NCBI RefSeq assembly: GCF_009696005.1
Contig: NZ_VUMV01000002.1
Span: 62,001 to 126,000, forward strand
Reading direction: 5' to 3'
Source of the DNA: Bilifractor porci
GTDB taxonomy: Bacteria > Bacillota > Clostridia > Lachnospirales > Lachnospiraceae
Length of the DNA stretch: 64,000 nucleotides
Made by a program: the position numbers and the translations under genes. The notes under the pieces are model-generated. The model made no database searches, was not told the origin of the DNA, and saw only the letters and a program-made list of their open reading frames with translations. Below, in pieces: positions 44,629-53,174 of this stretch; position 1 is the stretch's first letter, and every line of letters starts with the position of its first letter.

Positions 44629-47600
44629 ATGGGCTGGAGAGATTTTTTTTCAGAGGTTATTCTAAAAAGAGGGCTGGATCTTTATAAGAAGAAAAGAGTC
44701 CTGGGGTTCAGCCGGACGGATGACTCTGCCATTGCCAGGGTTGCGGACGGAAGAAATTACCAGGTGACGGTCTGGTACCGGGATGAGAAGCTGGCCGGAA
44801 GGTGTAACTGTGAATCCGCCCGGAATGGCCGTGTCTGCAAACATATGGCTGCCGTTCTGTTCCAGTGGGAGGCGGATAAATACCAGTGCGTTCCTACCCT
44901 GTGGCAGAAAAAAGCGCTGCAGCCGGAAGTCCTGCGTGCGGAGGATGCTCTGGAACCGGCGGACAGAAAAGAACTGTATTTTAATCTTATTCCGCTTTTG
45001 AAAGACTATACAGTCAGCGCGGACAGTGTAAAGAGTGCCAGAGAACAGATTGCTGACGAAGAGATTACGCCGGAGAACCAGGAATTTTTCTATGCCATCG
45101 GGCAGGGGTATCAGTCCCGCTTTTACGGGCACATGGTTTACCGGATTAAGGAGAAGAACGGGAAAACCGGAAGCGTAGAGCTGCAGTTTACCAAAAACGC
45201 GATCTCCATTCTGCAGTGTTCCTGCTGCAACCGGAGGTATCACGATTCTTACTACTACAGTAACTCGACGCGGCTCTGTTCCCACGCGATGGCGGCAATT
45301 ATTGACACGGACCGCTATTTGCTTCTGTATAATCCGGGGGATGCCACGGATGTATCGGCGGCACAGTTCCTGGAAAGAGTCGGGAGAAAGCGCGCGATCG
45401 AAAAAAAGGAGCTGGGCGGGGAGCGTAAAAAGACGATTGTTCTGGAACCGCGGGTTTTCATGGAATACTCCGGTCTGGAGCTGTCCTTTAAGATCGGGAA
45501 TACCAAAATGTATGTCCTGAAGGATATGACAGACCTGGTGGACAAGGTGGAGAAGCGAGAGACTCTGCAGCTGGGGACCAAAAGTGCGATTTCCTTTGCC
45601 ACGGATACCTTTGTGGACAGCTCGCTGCCTTTTTACCGTCTGATACGGAGCGAGGTTCGTCTGGGGGAGAAGCTGATGGACCAGATGCTGAGTAAGCAGG
45701 CCTACTATTTCAGCGGCAGGGATCTGCTGGTAAAGAACCGGATTATCCTCTCCGGCAGCGGGCTGGATCAATTTTACACGCAGGAGCTTGGGAAGGATGT
45801 GCCGGTGGCCGGCGGGGATGCCGCCGTGTTCCAGAAGCTGAAAATCCGGGAGACAGCTATTACTATTCCTGTCATGATTTCTGCTTCGGGCAAGGGGAAG
45901 AATTTTGATGGGGTTCTTCTGAAGGCGGACACTCCGGAGCTTCTGCAGGGGGAAAAGGAGAATTACCTGCTGGACGGAGATGTCATGACGCGCATCCCGG
46001 AGGAACAATTCCGGGAGCTGGAGCCTCTGCTGGAAATGTCTGATGAGGATGGGATTCCCCAGATGAAGATCGGCAAGAAGAAAATGCCGGAATTCTTCTA
46101 TCGCGTGCTGCCGGAGATGGAGAAAAATCCCTGTCTGGATATCCGGATTACCGATGAGGAGGAAATACAGAAGCATCTGGCGCCGGAGGCGCAGTTTGTT
46201 TTCCGGCTGGACGCGGAGGACGGACAGCTGCTGTGTCGGGCGGAAGTGGCCTACGGGGACAAGAAACACGTGCTGCGGCTGCCGGAGCCGCAGGAACTTC
46301 CACTGCCGGCCTACCGGGATCTGAACCAGGAGCAGGACGCGCTGGAACAGGTGCACAACTACTTTCCGGAGTACAGCGAACAGAAGGAAGCCTGGTGTTC
46401 CGACAGCAGCGCCGACCAGGTGTTCCGCGTGCTGACAGAGGGAACAGACACCCTTCTGGAGTACGGAGAGGTGGAAGGAACCGAAGCCTTCCGCAGACAG
46501 AAGATCCGAAAAATGCCGCCCATCCAGGTCGGCGTCGGGGTGGAAAGCGACTTGATGAATCTTTCCATCACCACCGACGATATGTCCCTGGAGGAGCTGG
46601 CGGCCCTTCTGGACAGCTATCGGAAAAAGAAGAAATACTACCGCCTGAAAAGCGGGGAATTTATCCGGCTGGAGGAGTCCGGGTCGCTGGATGTTCTGCA
46701 GGCCATGATGGACAGCATGGGGGTTTCGGTAAAGGAATTTACCAAAGGGAAGATGCACCTTCCGCTGTACCGGGCGCTCTATCTGGACAAGATGCTGGAG
46801 GAGCATGACGAGCTGGCCTCCGACCGCGACCACGCGTTCCGGGAACTGGTAAAAAATTTCAAGACCATCAAGGACTCAGATTTCTCTGTCCCGGCATCCC
46901 TGAAAAAAAGCATGAGAAACTATCAGGTCTACGGCTACAAGTGGATGCGCACGCTGGCCGGGGTCGGTTTTTCGGGCATTCTGGCGGACGATATGGGACT
47001 GGGAAAAACCCTGCAGATGATCTCCGTCCTGCTGGCAGACAAGCTGGAGAATGCCGCGCCGCACACCTCGCTGATTGTCTGCCCGGCCTCCCTGGTGTAC
47101 AACTGGCAGGAGGAGCTGCAGCGGTTTGCGCCGGAGCTGAAAACGATTCCCGTGACAGGAACAGCAGCGGCGCGCAGGGACATCATCGAGGGCTGGCAGA
47201 GCTGGGATGTCATGATCACCTCCTACGATTTGCTGAAGCGGGACATCAGCCATTACGAGGACAAGACCTTCTTCTATCATGTGCTGGACGAGGCGCAGTT
47301 CATCAAAAACCCGAAGGCCGGGGTGAGCAAGGCGGTAAAAGTGATTCACAGCCGCCACCGGATGGCGCTGACCGGGACGCCCATAGAAAACAGACTCAGC
47401 GAGCTCTGGAGCATCTTTGATTTCCTGATGCCCGGATTCCTGTACGACTATGCGGAATTTCACAACAGATATGAGAATCCGATCACAAGGGAAAAAGACG
47501 AAGAAGCGGCGGGCCGCCTGAAACGGATGGTGGGGCCGTTTATCCTGCGCCGCCTGAAGGGAGACGTCCTGAAAGACCTCCCGGAGAAGATCGAAGAGGT

Positions 47601-48300
47601 GCGCTACGCGAAATTTGACGCGGAGCAGCAGCATCTGTACGATGCGCAGGTGGCGCATATGACATCCATGCTGGAATCGGGAGAGCTGAACAGCGGGAAG
47701 GACAAAATACGGATTCTGGCGGAGCTGACGAAAATCCGGCAGCTGTGCTGTGACCCTTCCCTCATTTTGGAAAATTATTCCGGCGGCTCCGCCAAGCGGG
47801 AGGCCGTTCTGGATCTGATCCGGAGCGCCATGGACGGCGGGCACCGGATGCTGGTGTTTTCCCAGTTTACCTCCATGCTGGAGCTGCTGGAAGAGGATCT
47901 GAAGAAAGAAAATATTTCCTATTACAAAATAACCGGATCGACGTCGAAGGAAGAAAGAATCCGGCTGGTGCATGCCTTTAATGAAAACAGCACGCCGGTA
48001 TTCCTGATCTCGCTGAAGGCGGGCGGAACCGGACTGAACCTGGTGGGCGCGGATATGGTCATTCACTACGATCCGTGGTGGAATCTGGCGGCGCAGAACC
48101 AGGCCACAGACCGCGCGCACCGTATCGGACAGAAGCACAAGGTTTCTGTCTTTAAGCTGATTGCGAAAAACACTATCGAAGAAAAAATCCTGAAGCTTCA
48201 GGAAGCCAAAAAAGACCTGGCGGACGCCATCATCAGCGGCGAGGGAGAATCCCTTACTTCGCTTACGGCAGAGGAGCTGGTGGAACTTCTGCAGGGGTGA
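44629..48300 (+). CDS. SWIM zinc-finger SNF2-family helicase-like ATPase
   Basis: 1223 residues. Near the N-terminus a SWIM motif CNCESARNGRVCKHMAA binds zinc; a long middle part (about 90-740) corresponds to the bacterial SNF2-associated region; the C-terminal 460 residues are the ATPase motor with DDMGLGKT near residue 784, DEAQ near 885, TGTPIENRLSE, and motif VI DRAHRIGQ near 1160. The DEAQ box and RIGQ are typical of bacterial RapA/SNF2 proteins. It probably remodels protein-DNA or RNA polymerase complexes. ATG 44629 follows AAGGAGTGTT. No restriction or defence genes are adjacent. Confidence 0.92.
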   Translation: MGWRDFFSEVILKRGLDLYKKKRVLGFSRTDDSAIARVADGRNYQVTVWYRDEKLAGRCNCESARNGRVCKHMAAVLFQWEADKYQCVPTLWQKKALQPEVLRAEDALEPADRKELYFNLIPLLKDYTVSADSVKSAREQIADEEITPENQEFFYAIGQGYQSRFYGHMVYRIKEKNGKTGSVELQFTKNAISILQCSCCNRRYHDSYYYSNSTRLCSHAMAAIIDTDRYLLLYNPGDATDVSAAQFLERVGRKRAIEKKELGGERKKTIVLEPRVFMEYSGLELSFKIGNTKMYVLKDMTDLVDKVEKRETLQLGTKSAISFATDTFVDSSLPFYRLIRSEVRLGEKLMDQMLSKQAYYFSGRDLLVKNRIILSGSGLDQFYTQELGKDVPVAGGDAAVFQKLKIRETAITIPVMISASGKGKNFDGVLLKADTPELLQGEKENYLLDGDVMTRIPEEQFRELEPLLEMSDEDGIPQMKIGKKKMPEFFYRVLPEMEKNPCLDIRITDEEEIQKHLAPEAQFVFRLDAEDGQLLCRAEVAYGDKKHVLRLPEPQELPLPAYRDLNQEQDALEQVHNYFPEYSEQKEAWCSDSSADQVFRVLTEGTDTLLEYGEVEGTEAFRRQKIRKMPPIQVGVGVESDLMNLSITTDDMSLEELAALLDSYRKKKKYYRLKSGEFIRLEESGSLDVLQAMMDSMGVSVKEFTKGKMHLPLYRALYLDKMLEEHDELASDRDHAFRELVKNFKTIKDSDFSVPASLKKSMRNYQVYGYKWMRTLAGVGFSGILADDMGLGKTLQMISVLLADKLENAAPHTSLIVCPASLVYNWQEELQRFAPELKTIPVTGTAAARRDIIEGWQSWDVMITSYDLLKRDISHYEDKTFFYHVLDEAQFIKNPKAGVSKAVKVIHSRHRMALTGTPIENRLSELWSIFDFLMPGFLYDYAEFHNRYENPITREKDEEAAGRLKRMVGPFILRRLKGDVLKDLPEKIEEVRYAKFDAEQQHLYDAQVAHMTSMLESGELNSGKDKIRILAELTKIRQLCCDPSLILENYSGGSAKREAVLDLIRSAMDGGHRMLVFSQFTSMLELLEEDLKKENISYYKITGSTSKEERIRLVHAFNENSTPVFLISLKAGGTGLNLVGADMVIHYDPWWNLAAQNQATDRAHRIGQKHKVSVFKLIAKNTIEEKILKLQEAKKDLADAIISGEGESLTSLTAEELVELLQG

Positions 48301-48309
48301 AGGACTGCC

Positions 48310-48445
48310 AGCCACAGGATTCGCTTCAGGGGCGCGGGAGGCTCCTGCAAGGGTGCGAAAGTGTCGGCAGCAGGATCGCTGCGGGCGCCGGGAGGGCGCC
48401 TGCAAGGGAGAGAAAGTGTCGGCAGCAGGTTCGCTGCGGCGCAGA
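48310..48445 (+). repeat. 55-bp-period tandem repeat before gtrA
   Basis: About two and a half copies; the junction sequence AAAGTGTCGGCAGCAGG occurs at 48358 and 48413, exactly 55 bp apart. GC-rich, and it begins right after the SNF2 stop codon. Confidence 0.88.
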
Positions 48446-48478
48446 AATAACAGGAAACCGGAACACGCAGAGGGGGAT

Positions 48479-49030
48479 ATGGATATGGACGCAGAAAACC
48501 GCGGAACAACAAAGGCGGGAAAGGAAAAATGGACGGCGAGGCACGCGGAGATGTGGAAGTTTCTAAAGTTTCTGTTTGCCGGAACCGTATCTTCCGCTGT
48601 GGAGCTGCTGGCGCATCTCCTGCTGCTGAATGTCATTCTGACAGGAGTCAGCGGGGAGGTGCACAGCAGGATTTTTGAATTTCTGCACATGAGCGATCAG
48701 AGAATCATTCTCGCTTACATGATCTCCACGGCGATCGGATACGCCATCGCCTTTATCATGAATCGGAAAATCTCTTTCCAGGCGGATGCCAATGTGGCAC
48801 TCAGCGTGTTTCTGTATGTTCTCATGGTGATTTTTACGATTTTCGCCAACGGGTGGATCGGCGACAACATCAACACCCTGTTCATGCATCTGAATCCCGC
48901 GCTGGACGCCGCCTCCAATACCACCAGCGCGCTGCTCCAGAAAATCGTCTGCATGATTATCCCGACCGCGTGGACCTATCCCTGCAACCGGTTTATCATT
49001 CACCGGAAGAGAAAGGAAAAGGTTTCCTGA
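48479..49030 (+). CDS. GtrA-family membrane protein
   Basis: 183 residues from ATG 48479 (AGAGGGGGAT upstream). Four membrane helices with the GtrA pattern: FLKFLFAGTVSSAVELLAHL, AYMISTAIGYAIAFIMNRK and the final NRFIIHRKRK. GtrA proteins are thought to flip undecaprenyl-phosphate-linked sugars for teichoic acid, LPS or polysaccharide glycosylation. It is not beside a glycosyltransferase, but a GtrB-like enzyme lies at 9511. The longer frame upstream runs through the repeat and is not used. Confidence 0.88.
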   Translation: MDMDAENRGTTKAGKEKWTARHAEMWKFLKFLFAGTVSSAVELLAHLLLLNVILTGVSGEVHSRIFEFLHMSDQRIILAYMISTAIGYAIAFIMNRKISFQADANVALSVFLYVLMVIFTIFANGWIGDNINTLFMHLNPALDAASNTTSALLQKIVCMIIPTAWTYPCNRFIIHRKRKEKVS

Positions 49031-49134
49031 AAAAAAGCGTCTGCCGTCGTCTGCCGATCACAGGGGCACCCAGCTCTTCCTACTGTCCGTTATCACTGCA
49101 GGAAAGGAAAAAAAGGGCAATCTTACAAGGGCGC

Positions 49135-50322
49135 TCAGCCCTGCCCCAGCGTCTCGTTCATATAGCCGCGCTCAATCTGAATCTCGCAGGTGCAGTCGGG
49201 ATCCAGCTCCTTCAGGAGCCCCCGGCACTGGCTGACAACCCGCTTCTCCTGTTCTTTTTTGTAGGAGTACGGCACGTGAAGCTCAAACTGCAGGTGCGTT
49301 TTTCCGTCACTGACAGTCGAGCCGAAGTCGTGAATTTCCAGATCCGGATCCAGAAGCTTAATCAGCCGCTCCATCTGGCTCCGCAGTTTCTGTGTCTCCG
49401 CGTCGCACACATCCGAGGGATCCACATGAACTACAAGCATCACACCAAGCTCTTTCCAGACGGCATTTTCCGCCGCATCCGCAATGGCATGCGCTTCCGC
49501 AACTGTCATTTCCTTCGGAAGAAGCATGTGGATGGTGGCGAAGTTTTTGCCGGGACCGTAATTATGAATGATCAGGTCATGGGTTCCTTCCGCTTTCTCC
49601 TGGCCGGAGACCAGTTCCTCTATTTTATCCCGCAGCTTCGGATCCTCAGACTGTCCCAGAAGCGGAGAAAGCACATCCCGCACGATGCCGATGCCCGCCC
49701 AGACGATCAGCAGGGAGACAAAGATTCCGGCAAAACCATCCACGTGGATGCCGAGCAGCCGCTCCGCCGCGACAGAAAAAATGGTGATGGATGTCGTCAG
49801 GCAGTCAAACAGAGAGTCCATCGCCGTGGCATGAAGAACAGTGGAGGAAATTTTTTTGCCAATTGCGTTGTAGAAGAAATACAGCCACAGCTTTGCCAGC
49901 ACGGCAATGACCAGCAGCACCATCAGCACCGCGGAAAAACCCAGATTTTTCGGGTGAAGGATGTTCTGAAAAGACTCGCGGAAGAAGCTGATGCCGACCT
50001 CCACAATGGCAAAGGCAATGATAAAGGCCGCAATATACTCAATCCTTCCGTGACCGAAGGGATGTTCCTGATCCGCGGGCTTTTCGGAAATTCTTGCGCT
50101 TACCAGGCTGATGCCGGAGGAAACCGCGTCGGAAAGGTTGTTTACGGCGTCCGCCGTTACCGCCATGGAAGAGAGCAGGATGCCGATGACCAGTTTGACC
50201 GCGAACAGAACCAGGTTTGTGCCGATTCCCACAATGCCGGCGGCGGTTCCGTAGGCGGCGCGCACGCGGACATCCTGCACATCAGAGCTGTTTTTAATCA
50301 TTTTATCAAGAAATTTCCCCAT
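49135..50322 (-). CDS. Cation diffusion facilitator (CDF) transporter
   Basis: 395 residues, six helices and a C-terminal cytoplasmic metal-binding domain. The CDF metal site is visible in AVTADAVNNLSDAVSS and HATAMDSLFDCLTT (the HxxxD and DxxxD sites), and HPFGHGRIEYIA is the family signature. Exports Zn2+, Mn2+, Fe2+ or Co2+ using protons. The C-terminal part (about residues 300-395) is longer than in FieF-type proteins. ATG 50322 follows GAAAGAGGG. A stand-alone gene. Confidence 0.92.
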   Translation of the reverse strand: MGKFLDKMIKNSSDVQDVRVRAAYGTAAGIVGIGTNLVLFAVKLVIGILLSSMAVTADAVNNLSDAVSSGISLVSARISEKPADQEHPFGHGRIEYIAAFIIAFAIVEVGISFFRESFQNILHPKNLGFSAVLMVLLVIAVLAKLWLYFFYNAIGKKISSTVLHATAMDSLFDCLTTSITIFSVAAERLLGIHVDGFAGIFVSLLIVWAGIGIVRDVLSPLLGQSEDPKLRDKIEELVSGQEKAEGTHDLIIHNYGPGKNFATIHMLLPKEMTVAEAHAIADAAENAVWKELGVMLVVHVDPSDVCDAETQKLRSQMERLIKLLDPDLEIHDFGSTVSDGKTHLQFELHVPYSYKKEQEKRVVSQCRGLLKELDPDCTCEIQIERGYMNETLGQG

Positions 50323-50526
50323 AGAAAGAACCCTCTTTCAGATTTTCCGCCGGATTCCTATTCGGTCTTTACTGTTTCCGTGCGGTATCCTTGTTTCCAC
50401 CGATATTTTTCAGATAGAAAGAATCCGGCGCAGCCTGTTCCTGCCGCTCCGGATTCTCTGTATCTTATCACAGGAATCGGATATGAGTCCAGCCTAACAG
50501 AGATTAGATGGCAATTTATTCTGCCT

Positions 50527-50536
50527 GTGCTATACT
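50527..50536 (+). promoter_or_regulatory. Extended -10 promoter before the 61-bp repeats
   Basis: TGTGCTATACT contains TG-N-TATACT (extended -10) at 50528-50536. The -35 position is poor. The transcript would start near 50543, at the first repeat unit. Confidence 0.5.
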
Positions 50537-50540
50537 GGCA

Positions 50541-50675
50541 GAGACGGTTTCCGGGGCTGCCAAGGCCAGGCCGGATCAGACCGTGACGGAAATTTGATGT
50601 GGAGACGGTTTCCGGGGCTGCCAGGACCAGGCCGGATCAGACCGTGACGGAAATTTGGCATGGAGACGGTTCCGG
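50541..50675 (+). repeat. 61-bp tandem repeats in a 5' leader
   Basis: Units start with GAGACGG at 50541, 50602 and 50663; two are complete and nearly identical, the third is partial. They occupy the leader between the promoter and the ProX gene. Each unit can form CCG-rich hairpins (ACGGTTTCCG, CCGTGACGG). Confidence 0.92.
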
Positions 50676-50733
50676 GGAACAGTCGGAAATGGAAATCTGC
50701 CGTGCGCATTAGGAAAGGAGCAGCAGGAGAGAA

Positions 50734-51294
50734 ATGAGCAGATATATACTGGAAAAAGGAAGGCCGACATCCATGGAGGGAAGGCTCGAAAAGGAAATTA
50801 GGGTCTATGACCTGCTGGACAGCCTTCACATGGAATACTGGCACACGGATCATCCGGACGCCCAGGCGTATACCATGGAAGCCTGCCGGGATATTGATGA
50901 GGTGCTGGGAGCCACCGTCTGTAAGAACCTGTTCCTGACGAACCGTCAGCACACAGACTTCTATCTGCTGATGATGCCGGGAGACAAGGTGTTTAAGACA
51001 AAGGAACTGTCCGGGCAGATCGGATCTGCGCGGCTTTCTTTCGGATCGCCGGAGGAAATGGAGGAGATGCTGGACTGCCATCCCGGCTCGGCCTCTGTCA
51101 TGGGACTGATGAATGACAGGGACAACCGTGTCCGGCTGCTGGTGGACAGGGATGTGCTGAAAGGGGAATTTATCGGCGCCCATCCCTGCATCAATACATC
51201 CAGCCTGAAGCTCCGGACGGAAGAGGTTTTCGGAAAATTTCTGGAGGCGGTGCACCATCCCATGACAGAGGTGACGCTGACCGGGGAGGCCTGA
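50734..51294 (+). CDS. ProX/PrdX-type aminoacyl-tRNA deacylase
   Basis: 186 residues of the YbaK/ProRS-associated editing domain family: RVYDLLDSLHMEYWHTDHP, KNLFLTNRQHTDFYLLMMP, SVMGLMNDRDNRVRLLVDRD and FIGAHPCINTSSLKL. Free-standing proteins of this kind hydrolyse Ala-tRNA(Pro) made in error by prolyl-tRNA synthetase. Ribosome site AGGAGAG before ATG 50734. The leader has 61-bp tandem repeats. Confidence 0.9.
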   Translation: MSRYILEKGRPTSMEGRLEKEIRVYDLLDSLHMEYWHTDHPDAQAYTMEACRDIDEVLGATVCKNLFLTNRQHTDFYLLMMPGDKVFKTKELSGQIGSARLSFGSPEEMEEMLDCHPGSASVMGLMNDRDNRVRLLVDRDVLKGEFIGAHPCINTSSLKLRTEEVFGKFLEAVHHPMTEVTLTGEA

Positions 51295-51502
51295 GCGCCC
51301 GAAGATGCCTGCACTGCCGGTCAAGAAGAAGGCTGTTCCGGCAAAGAAAGCAGGAAAAACGGGCTGCTTGCGTAAAGGGACGGAATGGACTTAAAATAAC
51401 CGGAGGATGACCGGCGCCGGAGCGGCCGGCTGCGGTCATTTGGAAGCAACAGGGCGAAACGCGGCGGAAAGCGGAAACAGATTGCGGAGACAGGGGATAT
51501 TC

Positions 51503-52378
51503 ATGAGAAAAGATCCGACACAGGACAGCGTTTTACAGTATATTGACTCAATTCTTGATACGGACGCGGACACCGGGCAGATTGCCCGGCAGTTCGGTTT
51601 TTCTCCCGACCACTTCCGGCACCGTTTTTCGGTGGACTACGGCATCAGCCTGGCCGCGTATGTGCGCAGGCGGCGGCTGACCCGGGCAGTGCGGGAGCTC
51701 CGGGACGGGAGCACAGCAGAGGATGCGGCGCACAAATACCAGTTCTCCGGCGTCGCGTCCATGTCCAAGGCCTTTCGGAAGGAGTTCGGCTGCTCCATGA
51801 AGCAGGCGCTGACGGAAGGGGACTTTGCCGGCCAGACATTCCCATGCCCGGAATACGACAGGGAACAGGTGCTGGTCAGCATTGCGGAGATCCCGGAGCT
51901 GTACATGGTCGGCAGGCCGGTGGAGATCGGCGGCGCGGAGGCGTCGGAGCGCCTGGACCGCGCGGCGTGGTGGATTGACCATTCCCTCCCGGAATTCAGC
52001 GAAGAAGAAAAACAGCAGATCGGCGCGTATCAGCGCGACGTGATTGCCATGTGGTATCACCCGGAGGAACTGCCGGAGATCGTCTATCTTGTCGGCCCGG
52101 TGGTGCAGCCGGGTCGCGCCGCAGGGCCTCTGCCGGAAGGCCTGATCGAGGTGCACATTCCAAAGCAGCGCTACGCGGTCTTTCAGGTGCGCCGCCGGGT
52201 AAAGGCGCCCGGCAGGCAGCCGGAGATGGCGGAGGATATCCGGCAACTCTGCCGCTACATCTTCTGGGAGTGGGTGCCGGAGCACCACGCCGAGACGGAC
52301 AAGTGGGGCTTTACCTTCGAGCGGTATCACGAGAGCAAGGCGATGATCTACCTGCCCCTGCTCCCCGAAAACGTCTAA
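51503..52378 (+). CDS. AraC-family regulator with GyrI-like effector domain
   Basis: 291 residues from ATG 51503 (AGGGGATA upstream). An N-terminal pair of helix-turn-helix motifs (IARQFGFSPDHFRHRFS, AAHKYQFSGVASMSKAFRKE) is followed by a GyrI/Rob-like ligand domain (about 135-290, with FQVRRRVKAP and a final YHESKAMIYLPL). Proteins of this layout respond to small hydrophobic compounds and switch on transporters. The next genes downstream are under a cobalamin riboswitch with their own promoter, so a link is not evident. Confidence 0.88.
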   Translation: MRKDPTQDSVLQYIDSILDTDADTGQIARQFGFSPDHFRHRFSVDYGISLAAYVRRRRLTRAVRELRDGSTAEDAAHKYQFSGVASMSKAFRKEFGCSMKQALTEGDFAGQTFPCPEYDREQVLVSIAEIPELYMVGRPVEIGGAEASERLDRAAWWIDHSLPEFSEEEKQQIGAYQRDVIAMWYHPEELPEIVYLVGPVVQPGRAAGPLPEGLIEVHIPKQRYAVFQVRRRVKAPGRQPEMAEDIRQLCRYIFWEWVPEHHAETDKWGFTFERYHESKAMIYLPLLPENV

Positions 52379-52397
52379 AAGTCAGCCGTTTTGGACA

Positions 52398-52426
52398 ACG
52401 ACAAATTCACAGGACTGTGCTACGAT
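52398..52426 (+). promoter_or_regulatory. Promoter of the cobalamin riboswitch unit
   Basis: Extended -10 TGC-TACGAT at 52418-52426 with a partial -35 ACGACA at 52398-52403, spacer 17. It lies about 20 bases after the AraC stop codon and 50 bases before the riboswitch P1 stem. Confidence 0.55.
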
Positions 52427-52474
52427 AGACACATAAAAGACACAAATATCTGTACAGAAACATCACAATTCAAT

Positions 52475-52729
52475 AGAAGTGTCGCGGCTCCCGCAGACGT
52501 TCGCAGAGACAGGAAGCCGCGTAGATGGAAGAAGGAACCGTGAAAGCTTAAATAACAAAGGGAAGCTTTCCGTTTCTGACGTCGCCGACGCTGTGCGCGA
52601 GAGCGTTCCCCGAAGCAGGAAACTGTGAGCTGAAAGGCTACCACTGTGAGAGAACTCATGGGAAGGGAGGAGGAACACGCAGGGGAGAGAAATTCTCCTC
52701 CTATCGCTAGTCAGAAGACTTACATTTCT
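52475..52729 (+). promoter_or_regulatory. Cobalamin riboswitch
   Basis: The closing stem P1 pairs AGAAGTGT (52475-52482) with ACATTTCT (52722-52729), eight base pairs including one G-U. Between them come AAAGGGAA near 52557, ACCACTGTG near 52640, TGGGAAGGG near 52659 and the B12 box TAGTCAGAAGACTTAC near 52709. These are the conserved blocks of the adenosylcobalamin-type aptamer in their proper order. A terminator at 52778 forms the expression platform, so bound B12 should shut off the downstream genes. Confidence 0.9.
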
Positions 52730-52777
52730 AGTTGGATGCTACGCGGCGGGCGTGCGTCCAAAACAGAGTATACAAAT

Positions 52778-52818
52778 ACGGGTATACCGGTCAGAGATGA
52801 TTGGTGTGCCCGTTTTTT
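52778..52818 (+). terminator. Expression-platform terminator of the cobalamin riboswitch
   Basis: ACGGGTATACCGGT pairs with ATTGGTGTGCCCGT (several G-U pairs) and is followed by six T residues; it starts 49 bases after the aptamer. Confidence 0.85.
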
Positions 52819-52909
52819 GTGTCCGGAAAAGCAGTAACAGGGCGAGAGTCCTGCCAAGGCGTACAGAAGCTTCATAAAAACTTTATGCATAAAAAAGGAG
52901 GGAAAAACT

Positions 52910-53121
52910 ATGAAGTAGCTAAAAAAGAAACTATTGACACTCGTATTATCTCTGGTCATGGTGCTGGGAATGGCTGTGCCTGTACTGGCGGACGACACTG
53001 CAGCAAGCACCGCGACAGCAGCAAATATCATATTGACCTAAGGCGGATATCAATACAGCAAGAGCTGAAAAAGCTCTATGCATTGGTTCAGAATAAAGGA
53101 CAACGGATACTGGTAGTCTAG
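52910..53121 (+). pseudogene. Broken signal-peptide gene directly behind the cobalamin riboswitch
   Basis: A strong AAAGGAGGG site precedes ATG 52910, but codon 3 is TAG. Past it the frame reads LKKKLLTLVLSLVMVLGMAV then PVLADDTAAST, a textbook secretion signal, and stops at 53041 after 44 codons. A different frame then shows QQELKKLYALVQNKGQRILV, ending at 53121 just before a terminator. I read this as the decayed start of a former riboswitch-controlled surface protein, with a nonsense mutation and a deletion. A leader-peptide role is the alternative. Confidence 0.6.
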
Positions 53122-53123
53122 AT

Positions 53124-53157
53124 CACCCCTTTGTTTCAAAAAGCAAAGGGGGTTTTT
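53124..53157 (+). terminator. Terminator between the broken gene and the first giant surface protein
   Basis: ACCCCTTTG pairs with CAAAGGGGGT around a TTTCAAAAAG loop, followed by TTTTT. It ends 17 bases before the next start codon. Confidence 0.78.
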
Positions 53158-53174
53158 AATAGGGATTGAATAAT

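Noticed and set aside
48353-48478. N-terminal extension of the GtrA protein
   Set aside because: It would be encoded by the 55-bp tandem repeats and has no ribosome site; ATG 48479 with AGGGGG fits the family start.
52934-52949. TTGACA inside the broken signal-peptide gene as a promoter for the giant surface gene
   Set aside because: There is no -10 at a proper distance; TATTAT lies only four bases downstream.
52910-53041. TAG at codon 3 read as pyrrolysine or another sense codon
   Set aside because: No sign of amber recoding elsewhere in the window. The frame also ends after 44 codons, and a frameshift follows, so decay is the simpler reading.
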